64,000 bases of DNA from Streptomyces sp. HNM0574 (GCF_012726235.1 NZ_JAASAH010000001.1:124001-188000); one strand, 5' to 3'. Shown: positions 23,782-32,434, counted from the first letter of the stretch. Notes: generated by a model not told the origin, from the letters alone. Numbers and translations are program-made.

Positions 23782-25041
23782 TCAGGCCGGTGCGTGCTCG
23801 TGGTCGCAGGTTTCGTCGGGGGAGTGGGTGTCCCAGGCGGGGAACGGGTCGTGCGCCGGGGCGGGTTCGCCGTCGGTGAGGAGGCAGGCGGTGAGGGCCG
23901 TCCGGAGCGCCTCGGCGCGCAGGTACGTGCCGATGAGGACGAGCTCCTGGCCCTGCCCGGGTTCGCGGGCCCCCGCGGGCTCGAAGCGGGCGACGGAGCC
24001 GGCCTGGGACCAGAGGCCCGTGACGTGCGGGCGGCCGGCGAGGTGGAAGAAGCCCTTGGAGCGCAGGACGTGGCCGAACTCGCCGCTGTCCAGCCGCCGG
24101 CTGACGAAGTCCCACAGGCGGCCGGGGTGGAAGGGGCGCGAGGCGCGGAAGACGGTCGAGGAGATGCCGTACTCCTCGGTCTCGGGGACGTGGTCGCCGT
24201 TGAGTTCCATGACCCAGCCCGGTGCCTGCTGGGCGCGTTCGAGGTCGAAGAGGCCGGTGCCGAGGACGGCGCTGACGTCGACGCGGCCGAGGACCGCGGG
24301 GACGAGGCGGGCCGCGGGGTTGAGCCGGGAGAGCGTGGCGCGGAGGCGGTCGGCGGTCGCCGCGTCCACCAGGTCGAGCTTGTTGAGGACGAGGACGTCG
24401 GCGAACTCGATCTGGTCGATCAGCAGGTCGCTGACGGTGCGTTCGTCGTCCTCGTACTGGTCGAGGCCGCGTTCCGCGAGGCCGTCGCCGTCGGCGAGTT
24501 CGGGCAGGAAGTTCACGGCGTCGACGACGGTGACCATGGTGTCGAGGCGGGCGAGGTCGCCGAGCGTCGCGCCGTCCTCGCGGGGGAAGGCGAAGGTGGC
24601 GGCGACGGGCATGGGTTCGGAGATGCCGCTGGACTCGATCAGGAGATGGTCGAAGCGGTCCTCGCGGGCGAGCCGGTCGACCTCCTCCAGCAGGTCGTCC
24701 CGCAGGGTGCAGCAGATGCAGCCGTTGGTCATCTCGACCAGGCGCTCCTCGGTGCGGGAGAGCGCGGCCCGGCCGCCGCGTACGAGCTCCGCGTCGATGT
24801 TGATCTCGCTCATGTCGTTGACGACGACGGCGACGCGGAGCCCCTCGCGGTTGGCCAGGACGTGGTTGAGCAGCGTGGTCTTGCCCGCGCCGAGGAAGCC
24901 GGAGAGGACGGTCACGGGGAGCGGCGGTGCCGGTGGCGTCGCCGGGGAGGGCTGGGGGTGCTGCGGCTTCTCGGGCACCTTCGGGGTTCTCACTTTCCGG
25001 GCGTGCGGGGTGGTTTGGCTCAATCGGTACATCTGGGGCAT
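23782..25041 (-). CDS. COG0523 (CobW/ZigA-type) GTPase, zinc-responsive metallochaperone
   Basis: 419 residues. G3E GTPase signatures: P-loop [16 protein letters not shown], the metal-binding Cys motif [13 protein letters not shown], switch/Walker [12 protein letters not shown], and NKLD for guanine. The CobW C-terminal domain ([13 protein letters not shown]) follows, with His and Cys near the end (CDHEHAPA). COG0523 proteins of this type deliver metal or free enzymes of zinc dependence during Zn starvation. I place the start at ATG 25041, 44 nt below a Zur box; the longer frame starting at 25137 would put the Zur box inside the coding region and is therefore unlikely. The N-terminal 40 residues are low-complexity, Pro-rich. 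Confidence 0.88.
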   Translation of the reverse strand: MPQMYRLSQTTPHARKVRTPKVPEKPQHPQPSPATPPAPPLPVTVLSGFLGAGKTTLLNHVLANREGLRVAVVVNDMSEINIDAELVRGGRAALSRTEERLVEMTNGCICCTLRDDLLEEVDRLAREDRFDHLLIESSGISEPMPVAATFAFPREDGATLGDLARLDTMVTVVDAVNFLPELADGDGLAERGLDQYEDDERTVSDLLIDQIEFADVLVLNKLDLVDAATADRLRATLSRLNPAARLVPAVLGRVDVSAVLGTGLFDLERAQQAPGWVMELNGDHVPETEEYGISSTVFRASRPFHPGRLWDFVSRRLDSGEFGHVLRSKGFFHLAGRPHVTGLWSQAGSVARFEPAGAREPGQGQELVLIGTYLRAEALRTALTACLLTDGEPAPAHDPFPAWDTHSPDETCDHEHAPA

Positions 25042-25084
25042 CTGTGCACCACCCGGGCCCGGGGTGGACGGCCGTGGCGCTACA

Positions 25085-25099
25085 TGAAAACGGTTCTCA
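25085..25099 (-). promoter_or_regulatory. Zur box upstream of the COG0523 GTPase gene
   Basis: TGAAAACGGTTCTCA is a 15-bp dyad with a single mismatch and matches the actinobacterial Zur consensus (TGAAAATGATTTTCA type, 7-1-7 geometry). It lies 44-58 nt upstream of the ATG at 25041. Repression by zinc-loaded Zur and induction under zinc limitation are the expected behaviour. Confidence 0.75.
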
Positions 25100-25230
25100 A
25101 GAACAGTCGGGAAGCTTGTCCGCTTTTGGTCGGCCATGGACTCTTGGCGGCTTTGGGGTCATTGGTGAAGCTGGCGCAAAATGCCGCGCGGGGCGGGGTG
25201 TTGAGGGCCCGGCGGTTGCACCGGAATCCC

Positions 25231-25244
25231 GTGATACGCGTCAC
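25231..25244. promoter_or_regulatory. Crp-type site upstream of the LysM/transglycosylase gene
   Basis: GTGATACGCGTCAC fits the Streptomyces Crp pattern GTG-N6-GNCAC. It lies about 235 nt before the riboswitch, in the long gap between the COG0523 and LysM genes. In S. coelicolor the cell-wall hydrolase gene rpfA is controlled by both Crp and a cyclic di-AMP riboswitch, so the pairing here is plausible. No other gene is seen between 25100 and 25460. Confidence 0.5.
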
Positions 25245-25467
25245 GAATTCGCCTGCGGCGGGGTGCGGCGGTGCGTCGCCATTTCCCTTGCGCGGCGGGG
25301 GAGTTGGAATGCGTCCGGGGAATGGATCTTCCGGCTTTCCGTGGCCTTGTGTGCCGGTCGGTGTGCGGAGCGGAATTCCCGGGCTTGTTCGCCGTCGCGC
25401 CTCTCGCTTACGGTCGCCGCAATCCGGATGGAACGCCGAATCCTGCCGCCGTCCGGTTATCGCACCC

Positions 25468-25612
25468 ACACGACCACCACGTCCGGCAGGAGCGGGGGAC
25501 CCGATTACCGCCGGTCCGGAATTCCGGAACGGCTAGGGGTGAAGCCGCGTCAGCGCGGCCGGGCATCTCCAGCCCGAACCCGACAGCTCACCTCGCAGGC
25601 GACGGAGAGGAA
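25468..25612 (+). promoter_or_regulatory. ydaO-type cyclic di-AMP riboswitch
   Basis: The leader shows the conserved blocks of this riboswitch class in order: GGCAGGAGCGGGGGACCC (25492-25509), GCTAGGGGTGAAGCCGC (about 25533-25549), and AGCCCGAACCCGACAGCTCA (25571-25590) followed by CCTCGCAGGCGACGGAGAGG. It ends a few bases before the gene's start, so the last helix borders the ribosome site. In Streptomyces this class usually turns down peptidoglycan hydrolases when cyclic di-AMP is high. Exact 5' boundary is approximate. Confidence 0.87.
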
Positions 25613-25620
25613 CCCACATC

Positions 25621-26391
25621 ATGGCCGCACGCGGCAAGCACCGTCGTCCCAAGTCCACCCTTCTGACCCGCGGCCTCATGGTCCTCGGCACCGGCGGCGC
25701 GGCCCTCGCGCTCCCGGCCGTGGGCGCGGTCTCCGCGCACGCGGCGCCGGCCGAGAAGCCCGCCGTGGCCGAGAAGTCCGCCGCGCCGTCCGCCGCCGAC
25801 GCGAAGGCGGCCGCCGAGAAGACCGCCGCCAAGAAGGAGAAGTCCGGGACCTATTCCGTGGTCGCGGGCGACACCCTCGCCAAGATCGCGGATGAGAATT
25901 CCGTGAAGGGCGGCTGGGAGAAGCTGTACGACCAGAACCGTGACGCCGTCGGCGAGGACCCGGGCCTCATCCTGCCCGGTCTCAAGCTGACGATCGACGG
26001 TGAGGAGAAGGCGTCCGCCGAGACGAAGTCGGCCGGCAAGGGCGCCGCCGAGGCGAAGCCCGCCGCGTACTCCGACAACCTCGACGGCTGGATTCGCGAG
26101 TCGCTCGACATCATGCAGAAGAACGGAATTCCCGGAACCTACGAGGGAATTCACCGCAACGTCATGCGTGAGTCCGGCGGCGACCCCCAGGCCGTCAACA
26201 ACTGGGACGTGAACGCGCAGAAGGGCACCCCCTCCAAGGGCCTGCTCCAGGTGATCGCGCCGACCTTCGACAGCTACCACGTCGAGGGCACCTCGACCGA
26301 CAGCCTCGACCCGGTCGCCAACATCGTCGCCGCCTGCAACTACGCCGCCGACCAGTACGGCTCCATCGACAACGTCAACGGCCCCTACTGA
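25621..26391 (+). CDS. Secreted LysM / lytic transglycosylase (SLT-like) protein
   Basis: 256 residues. A signal peptide (LLTRGLMVLGTGGAALALP ... AHA, about 1-42) is followed by an Ala/Lys-rich linker and a LysM peptidoglycan-binding domain (about 77-126: TYSVVAGDTLAKIADENSV ... LILPGLKLTI). A second Ala/Lys linker leads to a soluble transglycosylase-like domain from about 147 to the end. This contains the catalytic-type Glu in NVMRESGGDPQAVNNWD and SKGLLQVIAPTFDSYH. It should cleave or remodel peptidoglycan outside the membrane. It lies directly behind a cyclic di-AMP riboswitch. The alternating Ala/Lys linkers differ from neighbouring genes in composition, which is usual for wall-spanning spacers. 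Confidence 0.92.
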   Translation: MAARGKHRRPKSTLLTRGLMVLGTGGAALALPAVGAVSAHAAPAEKPAVAEKSAAPSAADAKAAAEKTAAKKEKSGTYSVVAGDTLAKIADENSVKGGWEKLYDQNRDAVGEDPGLILPGLKLTIDGEEKASAETKSAGKGAAEAKPAAYSDNLDGWIRESLDIMQKNGIPGTYEGIHRNVMRESGGDPQAVNNWDVNAQKGTPSKGLLQVIAPTFDSYHVEGTSTDSLDPVANIVAACNYAADQYGSIDNVNGPY

Positions 26392-26409
26392 CCGGCGGAC
26401 CGGCGACCC

Positions 26410-26502
26410 GTACGCCCGCCCCCGCACCCCCGCCCGCTCCCTGCCCCGCCCGTCCCCTCGGCACGGCAGGAAGCGCGCAGGGCGGTGCGGGGGCGGGCGT
26501 AC
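26410..26502. terminator. Perfect 19-bp inverted repeat after the LysM gene
   Basis: Arms at 26410-26428 and 26484-26502 are perfectly complementary and 55 nt apart. The spacer contains further C/G-rich dyads. It may be the terminator of the LysM gene; the long loop is unusual. Confidence 0.5.
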
Positions 26503-26664
26503 CGCTGCCACCACCACCCCGCCTTGAGGGCCGGGTGTTCGCCCCGGACGCGACTCTCCGGGAGGCGCAGCGCCGGAGAACCCGCTCCGGGCGACCCGCG
26601 GCGCCACGGAGCGTGAGGCGAAAGCCCGGTGCAGGGACTGCCGTTGGCGGCCCGTGCACGGCCG

Positions 26665-27879
26665 TCAGCCCGTCGCCCGGTGCCAGATCGGGGCGAGGCG
26701 GCCGATGCCCTCGTGGATCTCGTCGGGGGCGTACGTCGTGAAGGAGAGGCGGAGGGTGGCGTGGTCCGGGGGGCCCGCGTGGAAGGGGGCGCCGGGGACG
26801 AAGGCCACGTTCCGGTTGAGGGCCTCGTGGAGGAGCTGGGCGGTGTCCACCTCGCCGGGCAGGCGTAGCCAGACGAACATGCCGCCGTCCGGATCGCTCC
26901 AGCGGCTGCCCTCCGGCGCGTGCTCGGCCAGCGCCGCGAGCATCGCGTCCCGCCGCGGCCGGTACGTGTCGCACAGCCGGCGCAGGACGGCGTCGAGGTC
27001 GGTCTCGGCGAGGTAGGCGGCGACGGCGGCCTGGTCGACGGCCGAGGTGTGCAGGTCGGTGGCCTGCTTGGCGACGACGAGGGCGCGCCGCAGCGCCTCC
27101 GGAGCGCGGAGCCAGCCGAGCCGCAGCCCCGGCGCCCCGGTCTTGGAGAAGCTGCCGAGGTGGACGGACCGGTCCTCGGCGCCGGGGAACGCGCAGACCG
27201 GGGGCAACGCCCCGCCCCGGTACCGGAGTTCGCCGTACGGGTCGTCCTCGACGATCCGGAAGCCGTGCCGCGCGGCGAGCTCGGCGACGGCCGCGCGCCG
27301 GGAGCGGGCGAGGGTGCGCCCGGTGGGGTTGGCGAAGTTCGGCACGAGGTAGACGGCCGCGGGCCGCTCGCGGAGGACGGCTTCCCGCAGCGCGTCGGGG
27401 TCCATCCCGTCCTCGTCGCCGCGGACGGGGACGACGCGGGCGCCCGCGAGCCGGAAGCGCTGGAGCGCGGCCAGGTACGTCGGTTCCTCGACCAGGACGG
27501 TGGCGCCCGGCTCCAGCAGCGCCGTGGTGACCAGTGCCAGACCCTGCTGCGAACCCGTGGTCACGATCAGGTCGTCGGGGCCGGACGGCAGGCCCCGTCC
27601 GGTGAGTTTCGCGGCGAGCGCCGTCCGCAGCCGCGGGTCGCCCTCCGTCGCCGCGTACTGGAGGGACCTGCGGGCCTCCTCGCCCGAGAGCACCCGGTCG
27701 AAGGCGCGGCGCAGGCCCTCGGTGTCGAAGAGTTCGGGGGCCGGGAGCCCGCCCGCGAAGGAGATGACCTCCGGGCGGGAGACGAGCGCCAGCAGGTCGC
27801 GCACGGGTGAACTGCCCACGCCCGCAAGGGAGTCGGCGAGCGGGGGCGGGGCGCAGGGGGCGGACGGGAGTGACGGCAC
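26665..27879 (-). CDS. PLP-dependent aminotransferase (class I/II, 2-aminoadipate/MocR-like)
   Basis: 404 residues with the fold-type I aminotransferase pattern. Seen in order: ISFAGGLPAPELFDTEGLR, ATEGDPRLRTALAAKLTGRG, VTTGSQQGLALVTTALLEPG, VPNFANPTGRTLARSRR, FRIVEDDPYGELRY, and the PLP lysine in SFSKTGAPGLRLGW, ending with MFVWLRLPG. The set of motifs is that of 2-aminoadipate/branched-chain aminotransferases without the N-terminal GntR domain of MocR regulators. The GTG at 27879 is chosen because CCGGAG lies 7 nt upstream; the frame continues open for 1.7 kb on this strand but that is a shadow of metY. It is divergent from the metY leader region. Confidence 0.87.
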   Translation of the reverse strand: MPSLPSAPCAPPPLADSLAGVGSSPVRDLLALVSRPEVISFAGGLPAPELFDTEGLRRAFDRVLSGEEARRSLQYAATEGDPRLRTALAAKLTGRGLPSGPDDLIVTTGSQQGLALVTTALLEPGATVLVEEPTYLAALQRFRLAGARVVPVRGDEDGMDPDALREAVLRERPAAVYLVPNFANPTGRTLARSRRAAVAELAARHGFRIVEDDPYGELRYRGGALPPVCAFPGAEDRSVHLGSFSKTGAPGLRLGWLRAPEALRRALVVAKQATDLHTSAVDQAAVAAYLAETDLDAVLRRLCDTYRPRRDAMLAALAEHAPEGSRWSDPDGGMFVWLRLPGEVDTAQLLHEALNRNVAFVPGAPFHAGPPDHATLRLSFTTYAPDEIHEGIGRLAPIWHRATG

Positions 27880-28170
27880 GGTGAGGCTCCGGAACCAGGC
27901 GGGGACGGGGGAGACGCGGGCGGTCCGGCACGGGTGGGCGGGGCCGCGCACCGCGGTCGCGGAAGGCGCGTCGGGGCCCCGGGTTCGGGAGCTGGACCCC
28001 ACCGTACGCAGCGGCTCCGCCGCGTGCCAGTGCTTCGGGTGCAGACGGCAACGGTCCTGCGGCACGTCCCGGGGCGGCCGAAGTGCCGGGTGCGACCGGG
28101 GTGTTGCGGGTGCGTGAAGTCCGGGGCGTTTCCCTCGCCCCGGCCGCCCGGCCCGTGCTTGCCTCGGGGC

Positions 28171-28248
28171 ATGGACCTGCTCGTGAGCCGTCCGCACATC
28201 GACCTGGCCCGGGCCGGCAGTGCGGCGTGTACCACCGCGGCGCGCTGA
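28171..28248 (+). CDS. Leader peptide (cysteine-type), 25 aa, upstream of metYX
   Basis: A 25-residue ORF reading MDLLVSRPHIDLARAG and ending with a Cys-containing tail (AACTTAAR). The SRPHIDL core is shared by a group of short ORFs that precede sulfur-assimilation genes in Actinobacteria and are thought to sense cysteine or related charging of tRNA by attenuation. It ends 144 nt before metY, and a hairpin (28331-28362) lies between. A second peptide of this group precedes ssuD in this window. The rest of 27880-28170 holds no gene I can support. Too short to score by codon bias alone; confidence comes from the motif and position. Confidence 0.7.
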   Translation: MDLLVSRPHIDLARAGSAACTTAAR

Positions 28249-28330
28249 CGCCGCCCGCCCGGCACCCCGGGTCCTGACCCGCAGCCGGCGGCCCTTCGGG
28301 GCATGAGCCCGGCGCGCCCCGACTTCCCCT

Positions 28331-28362
28331 GCCTGCCCGGCACGTGGTGTGCCCCGGCAGGC
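28331..28362 (+). terminator. Attenuator-like hairpin before metY
   Basis: Stem GCCTGCC/GGCAGGC continued by GGCAC/GTGCC across a small internal loop, with a 5-nt loop GTGGT. It lies between the leader peptide and the metY ribosome site, 17 nt before GAGGAG, where it could terminate transcription or affect initiation. Confidence 0.5.
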
Positions 28363-28392
28363 ACCACCCCCGCACCGTGAGGAGCATTCCCC

Positions 28393-29736
28393 GTGTCCGA
28401 GAGCACCGCAGGCAGCGCCACCCCCGCCTGGTCGTTCGAGACGAAGCAGATCCACGCGGGCGCCGAGCCCGACTCCACCACGGGTGCGCGCGCCACCCCC
28501 GTCTACCAGACGACGTCGTACGTGTTCCGGGACACGCAGCACGCCGCCGGGCTGTTCTCGCTCGCCGAGCCCGGCAACATCTACACCCGCATCCAGAACC
28601 CCACCCAGGACGTGTTCGAGCAGCGGATCGCCGCGCTGGAAGGGGGAGTTGCCGCCGTCGCGCTCGCCTCGGGCCAGGCCGCCGAGACGCTCGCGCTGCT
28701 CACGCTCGCGGGCGCGGGCGACCACATCGTCGCCGGTGCGTCGCTGTACGGCGGCACGTACAACCTGTTCCGGCACACGCTGCCGCGCTTCGGCATCGAG
28801 GTGACCTTCGTCGAGGACGTGGACGACCCCGAGGCGTGGCGGGCCGCCGCCGGGCCGCGCACCAAGGCGTTCTTCGCCGAGACGCTCGGCAACCCGCGCG
28901 GCAACGTCCTCGACGTACGGGCCGTGGCCGACGCCGCGCACGACGTGGGCGTGCCCCTCGTCGTCGACAACACCGTGCCCACCCCGTACCTGCTGCGGCC
29001 GCTGGAGCACGGTGCCGACGTCGTCGTGCACTCGGCGACGAAGTTCCTCGGCGGGCACGGCACCGCGATCGGCGGCGTCGTGGTGGACGGCGGCACCTTC
29101 GACTTCGGCGCGCACGCCGAGCGGTTCCCCGGCTTCCACGAGCCCGACGCCAGTTACCACGGGCTGCGCTACTGGCCGGACCTGGGCCCTTCGGCGTACG
29201 CCGTCAAGCTGCGGGTCCAGCTGCTGCGCGACCTCGGGCCCGCGATCTCGCCGCACAACGCGTTCCTGCTGCTCCAGGGCGTCGAGACGCTCTCGCTGCG
29301 CATCGCGCGGCACTCGGCGAACGCGCTGGAGCTGGCCGAATGGCTCCAGCGGCGCGACGAGGTGCTGGCGGTGCACTACCCGGGCCTGCGCGACAGCGCC
29401 TGGTACGAGGCGGGCCGGCGGTACCTGCCGGACGGTGCCGGCGCCGTGGTCTCCTTCGAGCTGCGGGACGGGGTCGAGGCGGGGAAGCGCTTCGTCGACG
29501 CCCTCGGCCTCTTCAGCCACCTCGCCAACATCGGCGACGTCCGCAGCCTCGTCATCCACCCGGCCTCCACCACGCACAGCCAGCTCGACGAGGAACAGCT
29601 CGCCGCGACCGGCGCGGCGCCCGGGCTGGTGCGCCTCTCGGTCGGGCTGGAGAGCCCCGAGGACCTGAAGGCCGACCTGGAGGCCGGTTTCCGCGCCGCG
29701 AAGGCGGCGGCCGACGGTACGGAGGCGGCGGTCTGA
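28393..29736 (+). CDS. metY: O-acetylhomoserine sulfhydrylase (bifunctional OAH/OAS type)
   Basis: 447-residue Cys/Met-metabolism PLP enzyme that makes homocysteine from O-acetylhomoserine and sulfide. Seen: [32 protein letters not shown], the PLP-lysine motif [18 protein letters not shown], and [16 protein letters not shown]. Those features, with the long insert [20 protein letters not shown], match MetY rather than cystathionine synthase. GTG start with GAGGAG 8 nt upstream. MetX follows 2 nt downstream, so the two form one operon. A cysteine-type leader peptide and hairpin precede the gene. Confidence 0.95.
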   Translation: MSESTAGSATPAWSFETKQIHAGAEPDSTTGARATPVYQTTSYVFRDTQHAAGLFSLAEPGNIYTRIQNPTQDVFEQRIAALEGGVAAVALASGQAAETLALLTLAGAGDHIVAGASLYGGTYNLFRHTLPRFGIEVTFVEDVDDPEAWRAAAGPRTKAFFAETLGNPRGNVLDVRAVADAAHDVGVPLVVDNTVPTPYLLRPLEHGADVVVHSATKFLGGHGTAIGGVVVDGGTFDFGAHAERFPGFHEPDASYHGLRYWPDLGPSAYAVKLRVQLLRDLGPAISPHNAFLLLQGVETLSLRIARHSANALELAEWLQRRDEVLAVHYPGLRDSAWYEAGRRYLPDGAGAVVSFELRDGVEAGKRFVDALGLFSHLANIGDVRSLVIHPASTTHSQLDEEQLAATGAAPGLVRLSVGLESPEDLKADLEAGFRAAKAAADGTEAAV

Positions 29737-29738
29737 CC

Positions 29739-30872
29739 GTGCGGGACGCTCCCGGGACGGCCCTCCCGCCGGGCGGCAGCGGCGCCTGGCGGGAGGGCGA
29801 TCCGCCGGGCCGCCGCCGCTGGCACGAGCTAGCCGCGCCGCTGCCGCTGGAGGCGGGCGGCTCGCTGCCCGGCGTACGCCTGGCGTACGAGACCTGGGGC
29901 ACGCTCGCGCCCGACGCCACGAACGCCGTGCTCGTCGAACACGCCCTCACCGGCGACAGCCACGCGGCCGGACCCGCCGGTCCCGGTCATCCCACGGCCG
30001 GCTGGTGGGACCGCCTCATCGGCCCGGGGCGCGCGGTGGACACCGACCGGTTCTTCGTCGTCGCGCCCAACGTGCTGGGCGGCTGCCAGGGTTCGACCGG
30101 TCCCGCCTCGCTCCGGCCGGGGCGGGGGCGGCGCTGGGGCGGCGACTTCCCGTTCCTCACCCAGCGGGACCAGGTGGCCGCCGAGGCCGGGCTCGCGGAG
30201 GCGCTCGGCATCGACCGGTGGGCGCTCGTCGTCGGCGGCTCGATGGGCGGCATGCGCGCCCTGGAGTGGGCCGCGGGCCGCCCCGGGCGCACCGGGGCGC
30301 TGCTGGTGCTGGCGGCGCCCGCGGTCACCGAGGCCGAGCAGATCGCCTGGGCCGCCGTCCAGTTGGCGGCGATCCGCGCCGACCCGTACTGGCGCGGCGG
30401 GAGTTACCACGACGCGCCGGACGGGCGGGGACCGCACACGGGGCTCGGCATCGCCCGCCGCCTCGCGCACACCACGTACCGCAGCGGCCCGGAGCTCCAG
30501 CACCGCTTCGGCAACGCGCCGCAGGGGGAGCCGGGCGGGCGGTACGCCGTCGAGTCCTACCTGGACCACCACGCGGGCAAGCTCGTGCGGCGGTTCGACG
30601 CGGCCAGCTACGTGGTGCTCACCGAGGCCATGAACGCGCACGACGTCGGACGCGGCCGGGGCGGCACCGCCGCCGCGCTGCGCCGGATCACGGCCCGCAC
30701 CCTCGTCGCGGGCGTCGACTCCGACCGGCTCTACCCGCTCCACCAGCAGGCCGCCCTCGCCGCCGGCATCCCCGGCGCCGACCGGCACCGGGTCATCGAG
30801 TCCCCGTCCGGCCACGACGGCTTCCTCGTGGAGACGGAGCAAGTCGGCGCGCTGGTACGGGAGTTGACATGA
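29739..30872 (+). CDS. metX: Homoserine O-acetyltransferase
   Basis: 377-residue alpha/beta-hydrolase-fold acyltransferase giving O-acetylhomoserine, the substrate of the MetY encoded just upstream. Motifs: VLVEHALTGDSHAAG (oxyanion region), NVLGGCQGSTGPASLRPG, the nucleophile elbow VVGGSMGGMRALEWA, the acid in GVDSDRLYPLHQQ and the catalytic His in ESPSGHDGFLVE. The GTG start is 2 nt after the metY stop; it has the metY 3' GGAGGCGG as ribosome site. The first 35 residues are Pro/Gly-rich. A terminator follows directly. Confidence 0.94.
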   Translation: MRDAPGTALPPGGSGAWREGDPPGRRRWHELAAPLPLEAGGSLPGVRLAYETWGTLAPDATNAVLVEHALTGDSHAAGPAGPGHPTAGWWDRLIGPGRAVDTDRFFVVAPNVLGGCQGSTGPASLRPGRGRRWGGDFPFLTQRDQVAAEAGLAEALGIDRWALVVGGSMGGMRALEWAAGRPGRTGALLVLAAPAVTEAEQIAWAAVQLAAIRADPYWRGGSYHDAPDGRGPHTGLGIARRLAHTTYRSGPELQHRFGNAPQGEPGGRYAVESYLDHHAGKLVRRFDAASYVVLTEAMNAHDVGRGRGGTAAALRRITARTLVAGVDSDRLYPLHQQAALAAGIPGADRHRVIESPSGHDGFLVETEQVGALVRELT

Positions 30873-30912
30873 CGGAGGAGCGGGGGATCCCGGAGCCCCG
30901 GCCCCTCCGTCA
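30870..30912. terminator. Terminator after metX
   Basis: A 9-bp stem TGACGGAGG/CCTCCGTCA overlapping the metX stop codon, with a G/C-rich internal dyad (GGGG/CCCC) inside. Confidence 0.7.
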
Positions 30913-31178
30913 GGTCCGCGCCAGGGACGGCTCCCCGTCACGGGCCCGGGGCGCCCTGTTCGCGGCGCTGTTCCCGGCCGGGGCGAGCGGACCGGCCTGC
31001 TCGTCCGTGGGCAGCAGGCCGATCAGTGCCGTCGAGCCGCCCATCAGGCCCATGGTGAACGTGAGGGTCCGCTTCCGGCCGATGACCACTCGACGGTCGT
31101 CCCGAGCAGGCCGGAGAGCAGCACCGTGCGCAGCCGACGGGCCTCCGGCGCGCCGGAGGCGGCTTCGCACGGGCTCAC
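30910..31178 (-). pseudogene. Remnant of an MHS-family (metabolite:H+ symporter) MFS transporter
   Basis: Two pieces of one transporter survive on the reverse strand. The first, from a GTG overlapping the ssuD stop (GTGA), reads EARRLRTVLLSGLLGTTVEW, the typical N-terminus and first helix of MHS transporters, where YDF would normally follow. A frame change then leads to VVIGRKRTLTFTMGLMGG followed by STALIGLLPT, which corresponds to the GRK loop and helix of the same family. Everything between (about 60 residues) and the whole C-terminal half are absent. The start overlap with ssuD indicates it was once a co-translated partner, probably a sulfonate or organic acid transporter. Confidence 0.7.
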
Positions 31179-32329
31179 CGGCCCGCGAACGGGACGGTGC
31201 CCGCCTCCGGGGTGCGGGCCGCCGCGGCGGGGTGGTGCCACAGGCCGCGCCGCTCCAGCAGCGGCAGCACGCCCTCGCCGAACCAGTACGCCTCCTCCAG
31301 GTGCGGCACCCCGGACAGCACGAACTCCTCGATGCCCAGCCGGTGGTACTCCTCGATCAGGTCCGCCACCTCGGAGTGGCTGCCCACCAGCGCCGTTCCG
31401 GCGCCGCCCCGGACGAGGCCGATGCCGGCCCACAGGTTCGGGTACACCTCCAGCCGCTTGCTGCTGCCGCTGCCGTGCAGCTCCCGCATCCGCCGCTGGC
31501 CCTCGGACTCGCTGGTGGCCAGCCCCTCCTGGACCTCCCGCACCCGCCGCGGGTCCATGCCCTCCAGCAGCCGCGCGGCCTCCGCCCACGCGGCCTCGGA
31601 GGTGTCCCTGCTGAGGGTGTGCAGCCGGATGCCGAACCTGACCTCGCGCCCCTGCGCCTCGGCCAGCGCCCGCACCCACTCGATCTTCTGCTTCACCTGC
31701 TGCGGGGGTTCGCCCCAGGTCAGGTACACGTCGGTGTGCGCGGCGGCGACGTCACCGGCGGCGGCCGAGGAGCCGCCGAAGTAGACGCGCGGGGCCGGTT
31801 CGGGGAGCCGGCTGAGCGCGGCCCGTTCCACGCGCAGGTGGGTGCCGTCGTGGTCGACGGTCTCGCCGGCCCACAGCCGCCGCACGATGCCGAGGAACTC
31901 GCCGGTGCGCGCGTACCGCTGGTCCTTGTCGAGGAAGTCGCCGTAGGCGCGCTGCTCGGCCGACTCGCCGCCGGTGACGATGTTCAGCAACAGCCGCCCG
32001 CCGGACTGCCGTTGGTACGTCGTCGCCATCTGCGCCGCCAGCGTCGGGCTGATCTGGCCGGGGCGGAACGCGACGAGGAACTTCAGCCGCTCGGTGACCT
32101 GCGTGAGCATCGCCGTCGTCACCCACGCGTCCTCGCACCAGGCGCCGGTCGGCGTCAACGCGGCCTCGAAGCCGAGCTGTTCGGCGCTGCGGGCGATCTG
32201 GCCGAGGTAGGCGACGGACGCGGGACGGTCCCCGCCCGCGGTGCCGGGCTCGGAGCCGTGCCCGCCGCCGACGACATGACGGCTGTCGCCGGTCGTGGGC
32301 AGGAACCAGTGGAACGTCAGAGCGGACAT
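31175..32329 (-). CDS. ssuD: FMNH2-dependent alkanesulfonate monooxygenase
   Basis: 384 residues of the luciferase-like TIM-barrel family. LTFHWFLPTTGDSRHVVGGG at the start, TGAWCEDAWVTTAMLTQVTERL, and GGRLLLNIVTGGESAEQRAYG together with VYFGGSSAAAGDVAAAHTDVYLTWGEP are characteristic of SsuD. The enzyme oxidises alkanesulfonates to aldehyde and sulfite using reduced flavin from a separate reductase, which is not in the window. ATG start with CTCCTCTGGAG upstream. The transporter gene that overlapped its stop is now a pseudogene. A leader peptide and a hairpin precede it, suggesting control by sulfur or cysteine status. Confidence 0.92.
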   Translation of the reverse strand: MSALTFHWFLPTTGDSRHVVGGGHGSEPGTAGGDRPASVAYLGQIARSAEQLGFEAALTPTGAWCEDAWVTTAMLTQVTERLKFLVAFRPGQISPTLAAQMATTYQRQSGGRLLLNIVTGGESAEQRAYGDFLDKDQRYARTGEFLGIVRRLWAGETVDHDGTHLRVERAALSRLPEPAPRVYFGGSSAAAGDVAAAHTDVYLTWGEPPQQVKQKIEWVRALAEAQGREVRFGIRLHTLSRDTSEAAWAEAARLLEGMDPRRVREVQEGLATSESEGQRRMRELHGSGSSKRLEVYPNLWAGIGLVRGGAGTALVGSHSEVADLIEEYHRLGIEEFVLSGVPHLEEAYWFGEGVLPLLERRGLWHHPAAAARTPEAGTVPFAGR

Positions 32330-32401
32330 GCGAACTCCAGAGGAGGTGGCCGCGCGTGGGCGACGCACGCGCGGGAGGGGTGAGGGCACGCGGGCACGCG
32401 G

Positions 32402-32434
32402 GTACGCCCCGCCGACGCGGGTCAACGGGCGTAC
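32402..32434 (-). terminator. Hairpin in the ssuD leader (attenuator candidate)
   Basis: An 8-bp perfect stem GTACGCCC/GGGCGTAC with a 17-nt loop, between the leader-peptide stop and the ssuD start on the reverse strand. It parallels the hairpin in the metY leader. Confidence 0.45.

Noticed and set aside
25042..25137. N-terminal extension of the COG0523 protein to the ATG at 25137.
   Set aside because: It would translate through the Zur box and adds residues without similarity to the family.
27880..28170. A SAM or cobalamin riboswitch before metY.
   Set aside because: I could not find the conserved blocks of these classes; the leader peptide and hairpin are the only supported elements.
28084..28277. 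A 64-codon forward ORF overlapping the metY leader in another frame.
   Set aside because: No ribosome site and low-complexity product; the 25-codon leader with the SRPHIDL motif explains the region better.
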